A stretch of 41,150 nucleotides of DNA from Methylobacterium jeotgali (GTDB lineage Bacteria > Pseudomonadota > Alphaproteobacteria > Rhizobiales > Beijerinckiaceae), in contig NZ_BPQR01000058.1 in the NCBI RefSeq assembly GCF_022179345.1, forward strand, positions 1 through 41,150, read 5' to 3'. Position 1 is the first letter of the stretch. The number at the start of each line of letters is the position of its first letter. Shown here piece after piece: positions 17,401 to 25,800 of this stretch. The translations under genes were made by a program, and so were the position numbers. A model generated the notes under the pieces. It worked only from the letters and a program-made list of their open reading frames with translations, was not told where the DNA came from and made no database searches.

Positions 17401-17503
17401 CCCGCCGCCGAGCGAGAAGGACATCGTCCACATGGTCGGCAACAACATCCGCAAGGGCGGGGCTCTGAAGGAGCTGGTCAAGAGCGTGGCCACGCGAGGC
17501 TGA
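11456..17503 (+). CDS. Tail tape measure protein with muralytic domain
   Basis: At 2015 residues this is among the largest products in the window; it sets tail length and passes into the cell envelope during DNA entry. Residues 1-410 are mostly coiled coil and include three tandem copies of an R-x-R-E-R...ENKDRD unit (about 235-298). Residues about 415-780 match the TP901-type core (FDENLVKFQAITGA, then SVNDLTQVAISLGQTGL), followed by Ala/Gly-rich hydrophobic segments (about 730-780). Residues about 1365-1480 form a lysozyme/transglycosylase-like domain (NGQIETGGYDPRVISGE; GATGLFQFLPSTWERMYG). Long coils follow, and a C-terminal segment with GGVIRRAGGGTVP. The lytic domain probably opens a local hole in peptidoglycan at infection. 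Start ATG 11456 overlaps the chaperone T frame. Confidence 0.92.
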   Translation: MAGEDHLNVDLDVGSNELEASLRRTFEAMTAGLRAAEAMRTTMEKAVKASADYKDNLVAAQKAAEKAAPGSAAETRAFGRIEKLNAEQAKYNDSLAKEVQLQRELSVARGAVDRVRSEGRVADGRTVGQARAAENALKDALTGINTTTDQLTARLALATGKAMERLLTSTSQAVEGALVAAQQRVQIRAVRQAVPGSADAAIADARISTERAVRRLGEGSTLAERDAFADRQAIARVQALRERATAEAENKDRDATDRLRARRERETAEAENKEVDRIRRLQAVRERANAETENKDRDRRLTGETALRQVSRDTAFVNRYGVERGEFQRMIAQENLSINDQKALLRTWASERRAAVGAATPKTDEQLQFGAREGFRARRAAFDLDGGAQQFAFQAQLAANYATFGLLTSAITGAMAALVAFDENLVKFQAITGAANSEMAGFRANLLEVAATSKFSVNDLTQVAISLGQTGLAASEVTKALKPVVDLAAASGSTLQESVSAITGVLGAYNMEAGRAAEVADVFVAALNRTKLTMDQLQLGIQYAANIARDSDVSFTELTASIGAIAQAGVKSGSTIGTGMRQLITELAAPSDKLRSVLKEVGIDLADVDLRTQGFSGVLQNLQKAGFGTAEALRSMDLRAAAAFSALVGQADKLSTLQKEFLLTSAATEGAAKANESLSSAGQRLTNIVFGLVDTAFAPLVKVLTAAAGGTGTMLEKLNQLGPILPVIAAGFGSIATAIAAVKIGQLVAGFTSMLGAGGALALLSGPVGLAAGAVAGAGGLIYYLTTLQSEAEKAQVALDILKRSENELTSRQSTLQQRSTDLDRTIQTLIDRREKLNSDPLMRETAVIEAQKAFGDIGLAADPARTSVDELIKSLQGLRVELNTQLPTLLSEQISVLSKKIEELNRLQAARARGSQVTVGTASGDVAGMGALIDVDPLADIQRLDRNGPGIYSTMAQVIRDPRLLGENPLGGAAPYRTAALREVDELRTQATRALIAGYKSGADRLDARVKAVEAALARFNEVVATATDIQATEQQRRTAQAAERAASLQDTSEFAAVRSARDRLSGQQLAGVTEASRRAGFGGLQDMRAAARVVSGEAQGVLDQIKVLKDAIVARGGSDEEREQLRKAADDAYREVTTGLEAIVRGQSKEVRDRFSASAPEQKAVLNARIRSDEAQLALIQRQTAASGDPTRVAGFRAMAEQIQREINAAREQIFQIEQGNTPEEIVNKNPELRARRDEIQREGKAKLDQLTVTYGEIHKRLQDQILNYKIEGEQDRKSLIENQIKGLEKVRDDVRSTPEQMRAAVQEINRLLGEVAAIGKSINALQVQKGDIRIPDVVPGTTYRGGSTQQRIVDTLRGQGVSEERIRYALANGQIETGGYDPRVISGERRSSAGATGLFQFLPSTWERMYGTRNVDVGFEAQMRAFQEFTQRNAGTFRSNMGREATNEELYLMHQQGAGGALSLLRGGDRLATDIRGLDAVRGNMGKDFRSDITAEEFVQYILRKYRNAETTVGNPSPTSRATETARRQQTADDRTAEDFENRRQANARAEEKANRERMLADLRKQDRALSEQYDTQLTLAKRVQDPARVIDANRDAFTTLGQLFQNARQRDENQPDRGSDEDRETARAATRRRFADLYSQQGLNQAETAGKASLKEITDRLEQLIAARKEFERPENIARAGNTERINQLNDEINTLQKRKELEGEYAANQAKIIALEETLKQMKAVGLDTDRDTLAIRERLRDVTEQQKRLEPTNNLARQQARTERTLGEAGTGAVDSFMKSRGIVDFQGRLVDPMVEAQKRIEESLTVIGNSFDNLWTNLFNGSMKAGDALKKFATDILGGLMSSISKSLTNSIFRSIFGGEGLSGGSGGSITSFFSSLFGGTQAAALGGVIRRAGGGTVPVSDAALANRDSKMVYAMPGEFMLRKSAVDAIGRDKLEQMNALGNTMVSRAPPIDTSRRLGGASASANVYVVPPEQVPPPSEKDIVHMVGNNIRKGGALKELVKSVATRG
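12160..12350 (+). repeat. Three tandem coiled-coil repeats in the tape measure gene
   Basis: The encoded pattern R-E-R-x-x-A-E-x-E-N-K-(D/E) recurs three times at about 20-22-residue spacing, with the DNA core GCCGAGAACAA almost unchanged. It looks like a recent internal duplication, a route by which tape measure genes change tail length. Confidence 0.7.
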
Positions 17504-17504
17504 A

Positions 17505-17945
17505 ATGGCTGTCTCCGACATTTTCGACTTCCCCTACCACACCCCCAACGACGAGTACCCGGGTAGCTCGTCGTTGAAGCTCGGGCGCGGCTACCGCTTC
17601 GCGGCGAAGCCCCCTGGACCGGACGAGGTCCTCGTTCACCTGAACTTTCCCAGCATGTTCGTGTGGCAGCTCAATGCCGGCGATGGTCCCAACAAGACCG
17701 TCTTCCCACAGCTCAACATCTATGCCCTGGAGACCTTCTACAAGAAGGTGAGGATGTACGAGCCGTTCACCTATCCCCACGCCACGAAGGGGAACGTCAT
17801 CGTTCGGTTCACGAAGCCACTGATCATGCCGAAGACCATCAAGACGTCGCCGGGAGAGATTGGCGGCATGACCGTCGCCGGCACCTCTTACCGCCTGCAC
17901 CAAGTCGAACCCTTCGATCTCGAGCTGATGTACTTGGACGCCTGA
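17505..17945 (+). CDS. Minor tail protein (distal tail region)
   Basis: A 146-residue beta-rich protein directly after the tape measure gene, in the place of lambda gpM-like distal tail proteins. The middle reads KVRMYEPFTYPHATKGNVIV and the end is strand-rich (YRLHQVEPFDLELMYLDA). That final pattern ('H-Q-V-E-P-F-x-L-E-L') resembles tail-tip ring proteins that copy a tube fold, but I cannot confirm the family. Start ATG 17505 is one base after the tape measure TGA, with GAGG upstream. It is part of a tightly packed run with the next gene (one base apart). Confidence 0.65.
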   Translation: MAVSDIFDFPYHTPNDEYPGSSSLKLGRGYRFAAKPPGPDEVLVHLNFPSMFVWQLNAGDGPNKTVFPQLNIYALETFYKKVRMYEPFTYPHATKGNVIVRFTKPLIMPKTIKTSPGEIGGMTVAGTSYRLHQVEPFDLELMYLDA

Positions 17946-17946
17946 C

Positions 17947-18456
17947 ATGCCCGTTCCCAGCTCCCATGTCGACGAGGGCCTCAAGCTCACAGCGGACGGC
18001 GAGGTCGTCTTCTTCGAGATCGCCCTCAAGAACGTGCCGAACGGCGCGACGGCGGTGATCCGCTTTCGCGATGGACCGCAGGGACAGACGACGACCTGGA
18101 ACGGGAAGGTGTGGGACCACCTGCCCTGCCAGATGTCGGGCTTCACCCGCTCGTCCGAGGAAGAGCGTAATCGACCGACCCTTCAGCTCGTCAACCCGCT
18201 GGGCATCTTCAACGACGCTGCCTTCGCCGGCCGCTTCGATAGCGCGATCCTGCAGAAGTTTACGGTCCTGCGCGATCACGTCGAGCGAGGGCTTCCGATC
18301 GCCAACAACGAGATCTGGTTCATCGGCCGCGTCATGGACCTCATCTCCGGGCAGTCGATCAGCTTCGAGCTGCGTGCCCTCTCGGATGTCCCTGACCAGC
18401 TCATCCCGGCCCGCATGTTCACGCCCGGCGACGGCTTCCCGTTCGTGACCCTGTGA
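17947..18456 (+). CDS. Minor tail protein, gpL-like
   Basis: The 169-residue product follows the gpM-like gene and precedes the peptidase genes, the place of lambda gpL. The sequence begins with two strands (VVFFEIALKNVPNG) and a conserved-looking stretch with paired aromatic and charged residues (TTTWNGKVWDHLPCQMSGF), then RPTLQLVNPLGIFND. This is the style of tail proteins of the gpL/DUF1833 kind. Lambda gpL binds an iron-sulfur cluster through C-terminal cysteines. Here only one cysteine is visible (CQMSGF), so no cluster is expected. Stop TGA 18454-18456 is followed at once by the second GGTACG palindrome. Confidence 0.65.
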   Translation: MPVPSSHVDEGLKLTADGEVVFFEIALKNVPNGATAVIRFRDGPQGQTTTWNGKVWDHLPCQMSGFTRSSEEERNRPTLQLVNPLGIFNDAAFAGRFDSAILQKFTVLRDHVERGLPIANNEIWFIGRVMDLISGQSISFELRALSDVPDQLIPARMFTPGDGFPFVTL

Positions 18457-18459
18457 AGC

Positions 18460-18474
18460 GGTACGTTTCGTACC
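18460..18474. promoter_or_regulatory. GGTACG palindrome, copy 2 (before the NlpC gene)
   Basis: GGTACGTTTCGTACC, perfect 6-3-6, starts 4 bases after the gpL-like stop and ends 12 bases before the NlpC ATG. It occupies the region where a Shine-Dalgarno would be expected; none is visible after it. Including the following T it is identical over 16 bases to the copy at 39859-39873. Confidence 0.72.
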
Positions 18475-18486
18475 TACATCCCTGCC

Positions 18487-18999
18487 ATGATCAAGACGGA
18501 TGGTCTTCTCGGGCTCGAGTTCGAGCACGGCGTCAACGACTGCTACTCGCTGATGCGCCGCTTCTACGCAATGAACTTCGGCATCGACGTGCCTGACCTC
18601 GCCCGGCCGGACAGCTGGTGGGACAAGGACGCGCACGGCAAGAGCCTCAATCTCTATCTCGACCACTACGCCTGGGCCGGCTTCGGCCTTGTCCATGGCC
18701 GCCCGCAGGACTGGCTCCCCGGCGACGTGATCCTGATGGCCATCCGGTCCGAGGTGGCGAACCATGGCGCCATCCTACTGCCGCGCGGCCAGATCCTCCA
18801 TCACTTCCTGGGTGCGCTCTCGCAGATCGAGCCGTACAGCCGGCCGCTGTGGCGAGACACGACGGTTGCTGTCCTGCGGCACCCGCAGGTCGACGGCACC
18901 AAGTTCCTGCAGGAGACCGAGATCGACGCCATGGAACTGGTCCCTCAGCGGATCCGGGACATGATCGAGGACGCGAGACAGGGGACTCTCGATGTCTGA
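18487..18999 (+). CDS. NlpC/P60-family peptidase of the tail tip
   Basis: A 170-residue cysteine peptidase of the NlpC/P60 type, expected to cut peptide bonds in peptidoglycan during DNA entry or to process the tail tip. Catalytic candidates are Cys19 in GVNDCYSLMRR (the N-D-C-x-x-L motif of phage NlpC proteins), His93 in ANHGAILL and His105/106 in ILHHF. The spacing fits the family. In lambda this domain is the C-terminal part of gpK; here it is a separate gene placed before the JAMM gene. Start ATG 18487 has no clear ribosome-binding site and lies 12 bases after a palindrome. The end overlaps the next gene by 8 bases. Confidence 0.85.
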   Translation: MIKTDGLLGLEFEHGVNDCYSLMRRFYAMNFGIDVPDLARPDSWWDKDAHGKSLNLYLDHYAWAGFGLVHGRPQDWLPGDVILMAIRSEVANHGAILLPRGQILHHFLGALSQIEPYSRPLWRDTTVAVLRHPQVDGTKFLQETEIDAMELVPQRIRDMIEDARQGTLDV

Positions 19000-19372
19000 C
19001 CTGATCGCGGACCTTCTCGTGCTCTACGAGGACGATCTACTGGCCCCGGAGCGCTGCGGCTTCGTCGTGGACGACAAGATCGTCGAGGTGAAGAACATGT
19101 GCCACGAGCCGGCCGATGGTTTCGACATCTCCGGCGAAGATCTTATGAAGTACGAAGATGTTGTGACTGCATCCTGGCACACCCATACCGGGACAGACTG
19201 TAATCTCACCCGGGATGATCTTGTCTCATTCTTGAATTACCCCCACCTGCAGCACTATATCGTCGGCTCGGACGGCGTTGCTTGCTACGTCGTAGAGCAA
19301 GGGCGAGTGCTTCGTGCTGCGACGTATCCACCTTCACGGCGCGCTGAAGAGCATTCATCCGGGGATCCTTGA
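18992..19372 (+). CDS. JAMM/MPN-type metallopeptidase of the tail tip
   Basis: A 126-residue Mov34/JAMM protein, the counterpart of the N-terminal half of lambda gpK. The zinc-site motif is present: Glu20 in APERCGFVV, then His63-Thr-His65 followed by Thr73 and Asp76 (SWHTHTGTDCNLTRDD), i.e. H-x-H-x7-(S/T)-x2-D with Thr where Ser is usual. Its start overlaps the NlpC gene by 8 bases and its end overlaps the gpI-like gene by 59 bases, so all three are probably translated together. Separate and reversed order (NlpC first, JAMM second) compared with gpK is notable. Confidence 0.85.
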   Translation: MSDLIADLLVLYEDDLLAPERCGFVVDDKIVEVKNMCHEPADGFDISGEDLMKYEDVVTASWHTHTGTDCNLTRDDLVSFLNYPHLQHYIVGSDGVACYVVEQGRVLRAATYPPSRRAEEHSSGDP

Positions 19373-19862
19373 GATCCATGCTGCCACCCCCGCCGAAGCC
19401 CTGAAGGCGATCTCTCGTCAGATCCCGGGCTTCGGCGGGAACGCGATCACCGGCCCCCTTCGGGTCAAGGTCGCGGGGCTCGAGACCGTCGAGGAGCTGA
19501 TCTCGCCCGGCGGTCCGCAGGACCTCCACATCTTCCCGCAGCTCAACGGCGGCAAGAACGGTGGCTTCTTTCAGATCATCATCGGGGCTGTGCTCGTGGC
19601 GGCGAGCTTCGTGACCGGCCCCGTGCTCGGTCCGATCCTCTTGAAGCTCGGTATCTTGATGGTGCTGGGGGGCATCCTGCAGATGTTCAACACGCCGAAG
19701 CGCGACAACAAGGACGCCCCCGAGAAGAAGAACCACTATCTCGGCGCTCCCAAGAACACGGTCGAGATCGGCACGCGTATTCCGATCCTCTGTGGCCAGG
19801 ACCGTGTGGGTGGCCACTACTTGTCCTTCCAGATCGACGCCGTCGACACCGGAGTCGTCTGA
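19314..19862 (+). CDS. Tail assembly protein, gpI-like
   Basis: The 182-residue product sits between the JAMM gene and the J-like gene, exactly as lambda gpI. The N-terminal part is ubiquitin-like in style (LRRIHLHGALKSIHPG, then AATPAEALKAISRQIPGF), the usual start of gpI proteins. A central hydrophobic Gly-rich segment (about 85-125, FFQIIIGAVLVAASF and LLKLGILMVLGGILQMF) follows, then a segment ending NTVEIGTRIPILCGQDRVGG. GTG 19314 is the first in-frame start; it overlaps the JAMM gene by 59 bases. The stop shares its last base with the next ATG. The role in tail tip assembly is taken from the lambda family. Confidence 0.82.
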   Translation: MLRRIHLHGALKSIHPGILEIHAATPAEALKAISRQIPGFGGNAITGPLRVKVAGLETVEELISPGGPQDLHIFPQLNGGKNGGFFQIIIGAVLVAASFVTGPVLGPILLKLGILMVLGGILQMFNTPKRDNKDAPEKKNHYLGAPKNTVEIGTRIPILCGQDRVGGHYLSFQIDAVDTGVV

Positions 19863-22800
19863 TGGCTCTCGGCTTGAAGGGGCGCAAGGGCTCGACCACG
19901 ACGAGCCGAAAGGCGACGCGGCACGACGACACCCTGTTCGCGACCGACACCGTCGAGCTGTTGCTCGCGATCTCGGAGGGGCCGATCGACGGCTTCGTGG
20001 ATGGGGCGGCGAGCTTCTACGTCGGCGACGTCCCTCTGCTCGACAAGGGCAGCAACACCCCGAACATCTCGAACTTCGAGCTGCGCATGCTGCGCGGCAC
20101 GAACCCGGCCGACAGCATCCGGCTCAACCTCGGCGGATTGTCGTCGTCGAAGAACGTCGGCTTGGAGCTGCGCACCGCTGGGCAGGCGATCGTCACGCAG
20201 GGCGACAAGACCCAGATCGACTACATCGACATTCGCATCGTCGTGCAGCAGCTGCTGTCGCTCTCGGCGGAAGGCGGCGAGTTCCCGACCGGTGTCGAGT
20301 TCAAGATCGAGATCAAGCCGCGCTCGGCCTCGACCTGGCAGATCCCCTTCGACAACCAGCCCCCTCCCCCCGTCGAGAACACGTCGGGTGCCTCGAACTA
20401 TCGTCCGGGTGCGTCGACCCCGGGCACGGTGATCAACGACAGCTACCGGGAGACCTACGTCTCGCCTGGTACCGCCACGCAGCCCGTGCCCAAGGCAACC
20501 GGTGCGATGTGGTTCCTGTCGGACCTCACGCCCTGGAGCCCGCGCATCTGGAACGGCACGTCCTGGCAGGTCCCGAACGGTTTGGCCTCCGGGAGCCGCA
20601 GCGGGTACGCGATCTGGACCTGGACCGACTACGACGGCGCTTCGCGGACCGCTTGGTATAGCCCCAGCGGCACCGCGCCGCCGCCGGGAACCTTAGGCGT
20701 GGGCGACTTCCTGCTCACGCCGCAGTCCGGCGAGCAGGTCTACGCCTTCAACGACACGTCGTGGGTCTCGACCAAGCAGTTCGACACGCCGGCCATCGCG
20801 GCCCCGGGCGTGATCCAGATCGCCGGTCTGACTCGGTCGCCCTACCCCAAAGACTATCGGATCCCGGTCGCGCGGATCAACGAGCCCTATGACGTCCGCC
20901 TGACCCGCATCAGCCCGGTCTCGGACAAGACCGTCGTCCGCAACATCACCTTCGAGAGCATCCAGGAGGTGAAGCGAGACGTCGTGTCGTTCCCGGATCT
21001 CGCCCTTGCCTGGTTGACGATCAAGGCCACCGACACCTTCACGCAGGTCCCCGACTTCACCGGCGTCTATCGGGGTATCCGTGTCCCGGTGCCGTCGAAC
21101 CACGTCTTCAACGAGACGACGAACCTCTCGGAGTTCCCGGGGATCTGGGACGGCACATTCAAGATCGCCTACACCAACAACCCCTCCTGGCACGCCTACA
21201 ACTTCATCAAGAACTCTCGGTACGGGAAGAACGCCTACTACCCCGAGGTCCCCGATCAGTGGGACTTCTATGAGTTCGGCAAGCACTGCTCGGCCCACGG
21301 CTTTCGGTTCAACGAGTATATCCAGGACCCTCGTTCCACCAACGAGCTGATCAACTACATCGTCGGCATCGCCGGCGGTCGATACGTCGACCGCGGCGAC
21401 GGATACTCGACTGTGATCTGGGACGCGGATGACCAGGTCGCGCAGGCGATCTTCGCGCCCGAGAACACAGTCGAGGGGTCGTTCTCCTACTCCTTCACCG
21501 ACGCGGCCGAGCGGAAGAACGATTTCAAGGTCTCGTTCAAAAACCCGGGCCTGAACTACCGAGAGGATCGTGTCCGGGTCTACGACCAGAACACGATCGA
21601 TGTGAACGGCCGCAACGCCGAGGAGTTCGTCGCGGTCGGCTGTCGCGATCCCGAGGAGGCCGTGAAGCGCGGCCGGCTGCGGCTCGCCACGTCGCTGACC
21701 GAAAAGATCATCGTCTCCTTCAAGACGAACCGGATGGGCCGCTACCTGCTGCCCTTCCAAGTCATCCTCATCGCCGACGATCAGTCGACCAACGTCATCT
21801 CCGGCCGGGTCAAGAACTCGGCGGCGCTGCCAACCGGGACCTCGGTCCTGCCGCTGCGCGACCAGATCTATCTCGAGGCGGGGGTTTCCTACTCGATCCA
21901 GTTCACCCTCTCGAACGGGAATGGGGGTCTGAAGGTCGTCACATACCCGCTCACGGTGGCGACCCCTGGCCTGCAGAGCCAGCTGCAGCTCTCGCAGGCC
22001 CTCTCGGAGCCGCTGCCCGAGTACGCCGTCTTCTCGATCGGTGCCCCCAAGCCGTTCCGCATCGTCTCCATCACGCAGGACAAGGACGAGCCCGACCAGA
22101 TCGAGATCACGGCGATCGAGGTCAATCGCCTGAAGTGGGCCTTCGTGGACGGAACGGTGGAGCTGCGCGATCTCGTAGCGCTCCAGACCGGCCCCCTCTC
22201 CCGCTATGTCTACCCGGTCACCGGCGCCCAGATCGTGCCGGAGATCACTGCGGACGGACGCTACAACCTGCTCGCCACCTGGAACCCGACCGAGACCAAG
22301 CTCAACCGCGGTTACCGGGTCTACCAGTCCTTCAATCAGGGGCCGATGAGCCTCGTCGCCGAGCCCAGCGACACGCTCTACCGGATCGAGTCTCCGGCCG
22401 CCGGCACCTACATCTTGTCCATCGTCGCAGTCGGCCTCGATAACGTGACCGAGAGCCCGCCGGTCACGGTGAGCTACGTCGTCGCCAGCACGACTTCGAT
22501 CCGATCGGTCGCGCCGCCGAAGAACCTTCGGCTCGTGAACGAGCCGGCTGCACCGCTCTTCTACGCCATCAACCCCCAGTTCACCTGGGAGGCAGCGGAA
22601 GACCCGCTCGTCATCAAGTACATCGTCGAGGTGCTGAACGGCGCCGGCGCCGTGCTCTACACCGAGCGCGTCGAGGGGCAGCTCGTCTTCTCCTACACCC
22701 TCGCCCAGAACAAGGCCTCGAACGGCGGCGTCGCCCTGCGCGCGTTCACGGTTCGCGTTCGCTCGATCGACATGACGGGCTCGTTCTCCGAGCCGGTCAC

Positions 22801-25800
22801 CCTCGCGGTCAATAAGCCGGCTCCCCCTGCCGTCGTGCCCGACCTCCAGCCGGCTGGGCTCAGTGTCGTGGTCTCCTACGAGCGCCCTGCCCTGACCACC
22901 GACATCGCAGGCGCCCTGGTCTGGATGGAGCAGGCCTCCGGCTACGACCCGCTCCAGAAGGTGCCTGCCTATGACGGCGAGCTGAACCCGGTCTTCATCA
23001 AGGGCGAGAAGGGCAAGACCTACTACGTCCGGGTGGCCCTTTACGACAGCTACGGCAAGTCAGGGCTCAATATCTCGGCCGAGAAGTCGATCAGCATTGG
23101 CACGGACCTGATCGATACCGTCGCGCCCATCATTCCAGACGCACCGAGCCTCAGCACCACGCTCGACAAGAGCGTGGATGGCAAAGTCTCGGCCTCGGTC
23201 ACGGCGACCTGGGCAGCAAGCCCCTCGACGAACTTCGGACGTTTCGAGGTCCGCTTCCGAGAGACGGCAACCGGCAACTGGGGGCCTGCCGAGAACGTGG
23301 GCGCCGGCCTGGCGATCACGAAGCGCAACCTTCTGCCGGGTACGGTCTACCAGGCTCAGCTGCGTGCCGTGAACCAGGACGGCTTCGCTGCCTCCGGGTG
23401 GTCGGCAACCGCGGAGATCACCTCGGCCGCCAACACGGCCCCGCCCGGAGCAATCACGGGGCTCGTGGCGGTCGGGGGCTTCGAGCGTGCCTACCTGTCC
23501 TGGAGCAATCCCACGGACAACGACCTGAGCTATCTCGAGGTCTACGCCGGCACCTCGAACGTGTTCGCCAACGCGACGCGGATCGCGACGCTCAGCCCGC
23601 GCGACACGACCTATCAGGATCCGCTGTCGACGACCGGGACCAAGTTCTACTGGGTCCGTCCGTTCAACAGCTCGAAGGTCGGCTCGACCTCTATCACGGG
23701 ACCCGTCAGCGCCACCTCGGTGGCCTTGGTCGGCGCTCAGATCGGCGCCGGGATCATCGATCAGACGAAGGTCGCATCGAGCCTGGCGCTCGTCGAGACG
23801 GTGTCTGTGCTCCCCACGACAGGCAACTTCGTCGGTCGGCAGGCCTACCTGACCGCGGACAGCAAGCTCTACCGCTTCAGCACCTTAGGTTGGACGAGAG
23901 AGGTCGACGGCGCCGACCTCAGGGCAAACTCAATCCTCGCGGGAGCTATCGCCGCCGGAGCCGTCAAGGCCGCTCAGCTCGATGCGGGCGCAGTCACCGC
24001 TTCCAAGCTCGCCATCCAGTCGGCCAACCAGTTCTTCAACGGTGACCTCGCGCAGGGCATGCGCGGCTTCGCCGTGGCCTACAAGACAATCACGATCCCG
24101 ACCGGGGTCCAGGTTGGCCCGTCCGTCTGGGGGCCTGATGGTCTCCCGAAGCAGCTGCAGCTCTATGCGACTGGCACACCGTCCTCCGGTCAGGTGATGG
24201 ATGCGGACTGCTATCGCATCGACGGGAACGGCAACAACACCTTCTACAGCGTTACGGGAGGCCAGACCTACGAGTTCTCGGCCGCCGTCTCCGCGCATCG
24301 GTCCTCTGCGCTCTGCTACATCTCTTGGCTTGACGCCAGCCAGAACTTCATCTCGCAGCCCGCCAGCGCGACGGTCTACAATAATCAGTCGACGGGCGGC
24401 CCTATCTCGACGTTCCAGCGCGTCGGCCTGATCGCTGTTGCGCCCTCCAACGCTGTCTACGCGAAGCCGAGCTTCCGCCTGATCGCGGACGGAACAGTCA
24501 ATCCCATCGTCTTCGTCTCGGCGATCATGTGGGCGGGGGCTCGTACCGGCCAAACCGAGCTGAGCCCCTACGTCGACCCCACCGTCACAGCGATCGACGG
24601 CGCCAACCTCTTCACCGGCTCGCTCAACGCCAACCGCATCATCGCGGGCAGCATGACGACCGACCGCTTCACGGCGGGGACCATCGATGCTGCGATTATT
24701 GTCGCTGGCTCGATCAAGGTCGGCATGCTCGACGCGAGCGTGCTGACCGCGGCCAACATCACGGTTTCGGGCGCGACGCGGCTTTCCTCCTGGCTTGGTG
24801 GCACGGACACGACCAAGATCAACGGTGGCGCTATCGAGGCGAACTCGATCCGGACCAACAGTATCCAGATTGGCGCTCGGGGTATTAGCGTCGTCGGCAT
24901 CGAGTTCCAGATGGGACGAGATGGCAACGGGAACCTGACCAACACTATCCAGTGGACCGCTGGGTACGTTCTCTACATAAACGATAGTGGTGTGGTCGCC
25001 AGCTCGCAGATTAGCGCTGGTAGTGTGCCTACGGGCGGCGGGTTCTACTACATTTTCTGGCAGAAGGGTGCAGGCGTCTTCATTGCCGCCGACACTAACA
25101 GCTACCCGAGCTACCTGTCCAACCCCGACCTCGTCCTCATGGCCAGCACCGGGAGTGCGACGGGTCTTGCCGTCTTCTACGGCGGCACGGTGATCGATGG
25201 TACCAAGATCACGACTTTGTCGATCACGGCTGCGCAGATTGCCGCGAACCAGATCCAGACGCAGCACATGCAGGCGAACTCGATCCAGGGCGACCGGATC
25301 GCAGCCGGCTCCCTGGTTGCCGAGAAGATCGCATCGGGCACCATCACGGCTGCGATCGTCTACATTGGCAACGACCGGATGTACCTTCAGAACTCCAACG
25401 GTCCTCGCCTGATGGTCTACGACACCAACGGTGTGAACCGGGTGGCGATGGGCGAGTTGAGCGGCAACGGAAGCAACGTCTACGGCGCAATTTTCCGCAA
25501 TGCGCAGAACCAGATCGTGATGGACACGACGGGCCTCGGGGGTGCGGGCATCGGCGTTCCCGGCACGGGTCTGCTGGCCTCGGGCGGCAGCGCCAATGTC
25601 CTCGACAACGCCACGTTCGACCTCGGCACGGCCGGCTGGCTGAACTACTCGAACACGACCATCGCAGGTTATGGCATCGACCTGAGTGCGTCCTACGCGC
25701 TCTCGAACGGGCACACCTACTGGCTCGGGGGCGCCAACGGCGACAACGGCGCCGTCTACATCGTTTATGCCAACCGGGCCGATGGTCGGATTTACTACCC

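Noticed and set aside
24963..24972. GGTACGTTCT inside the J-like gene, like a GGTACG half site
   Set aside because: Only the left half matches. The right arm is lost, it lies mid-gene and it reads as normal coding sequence.
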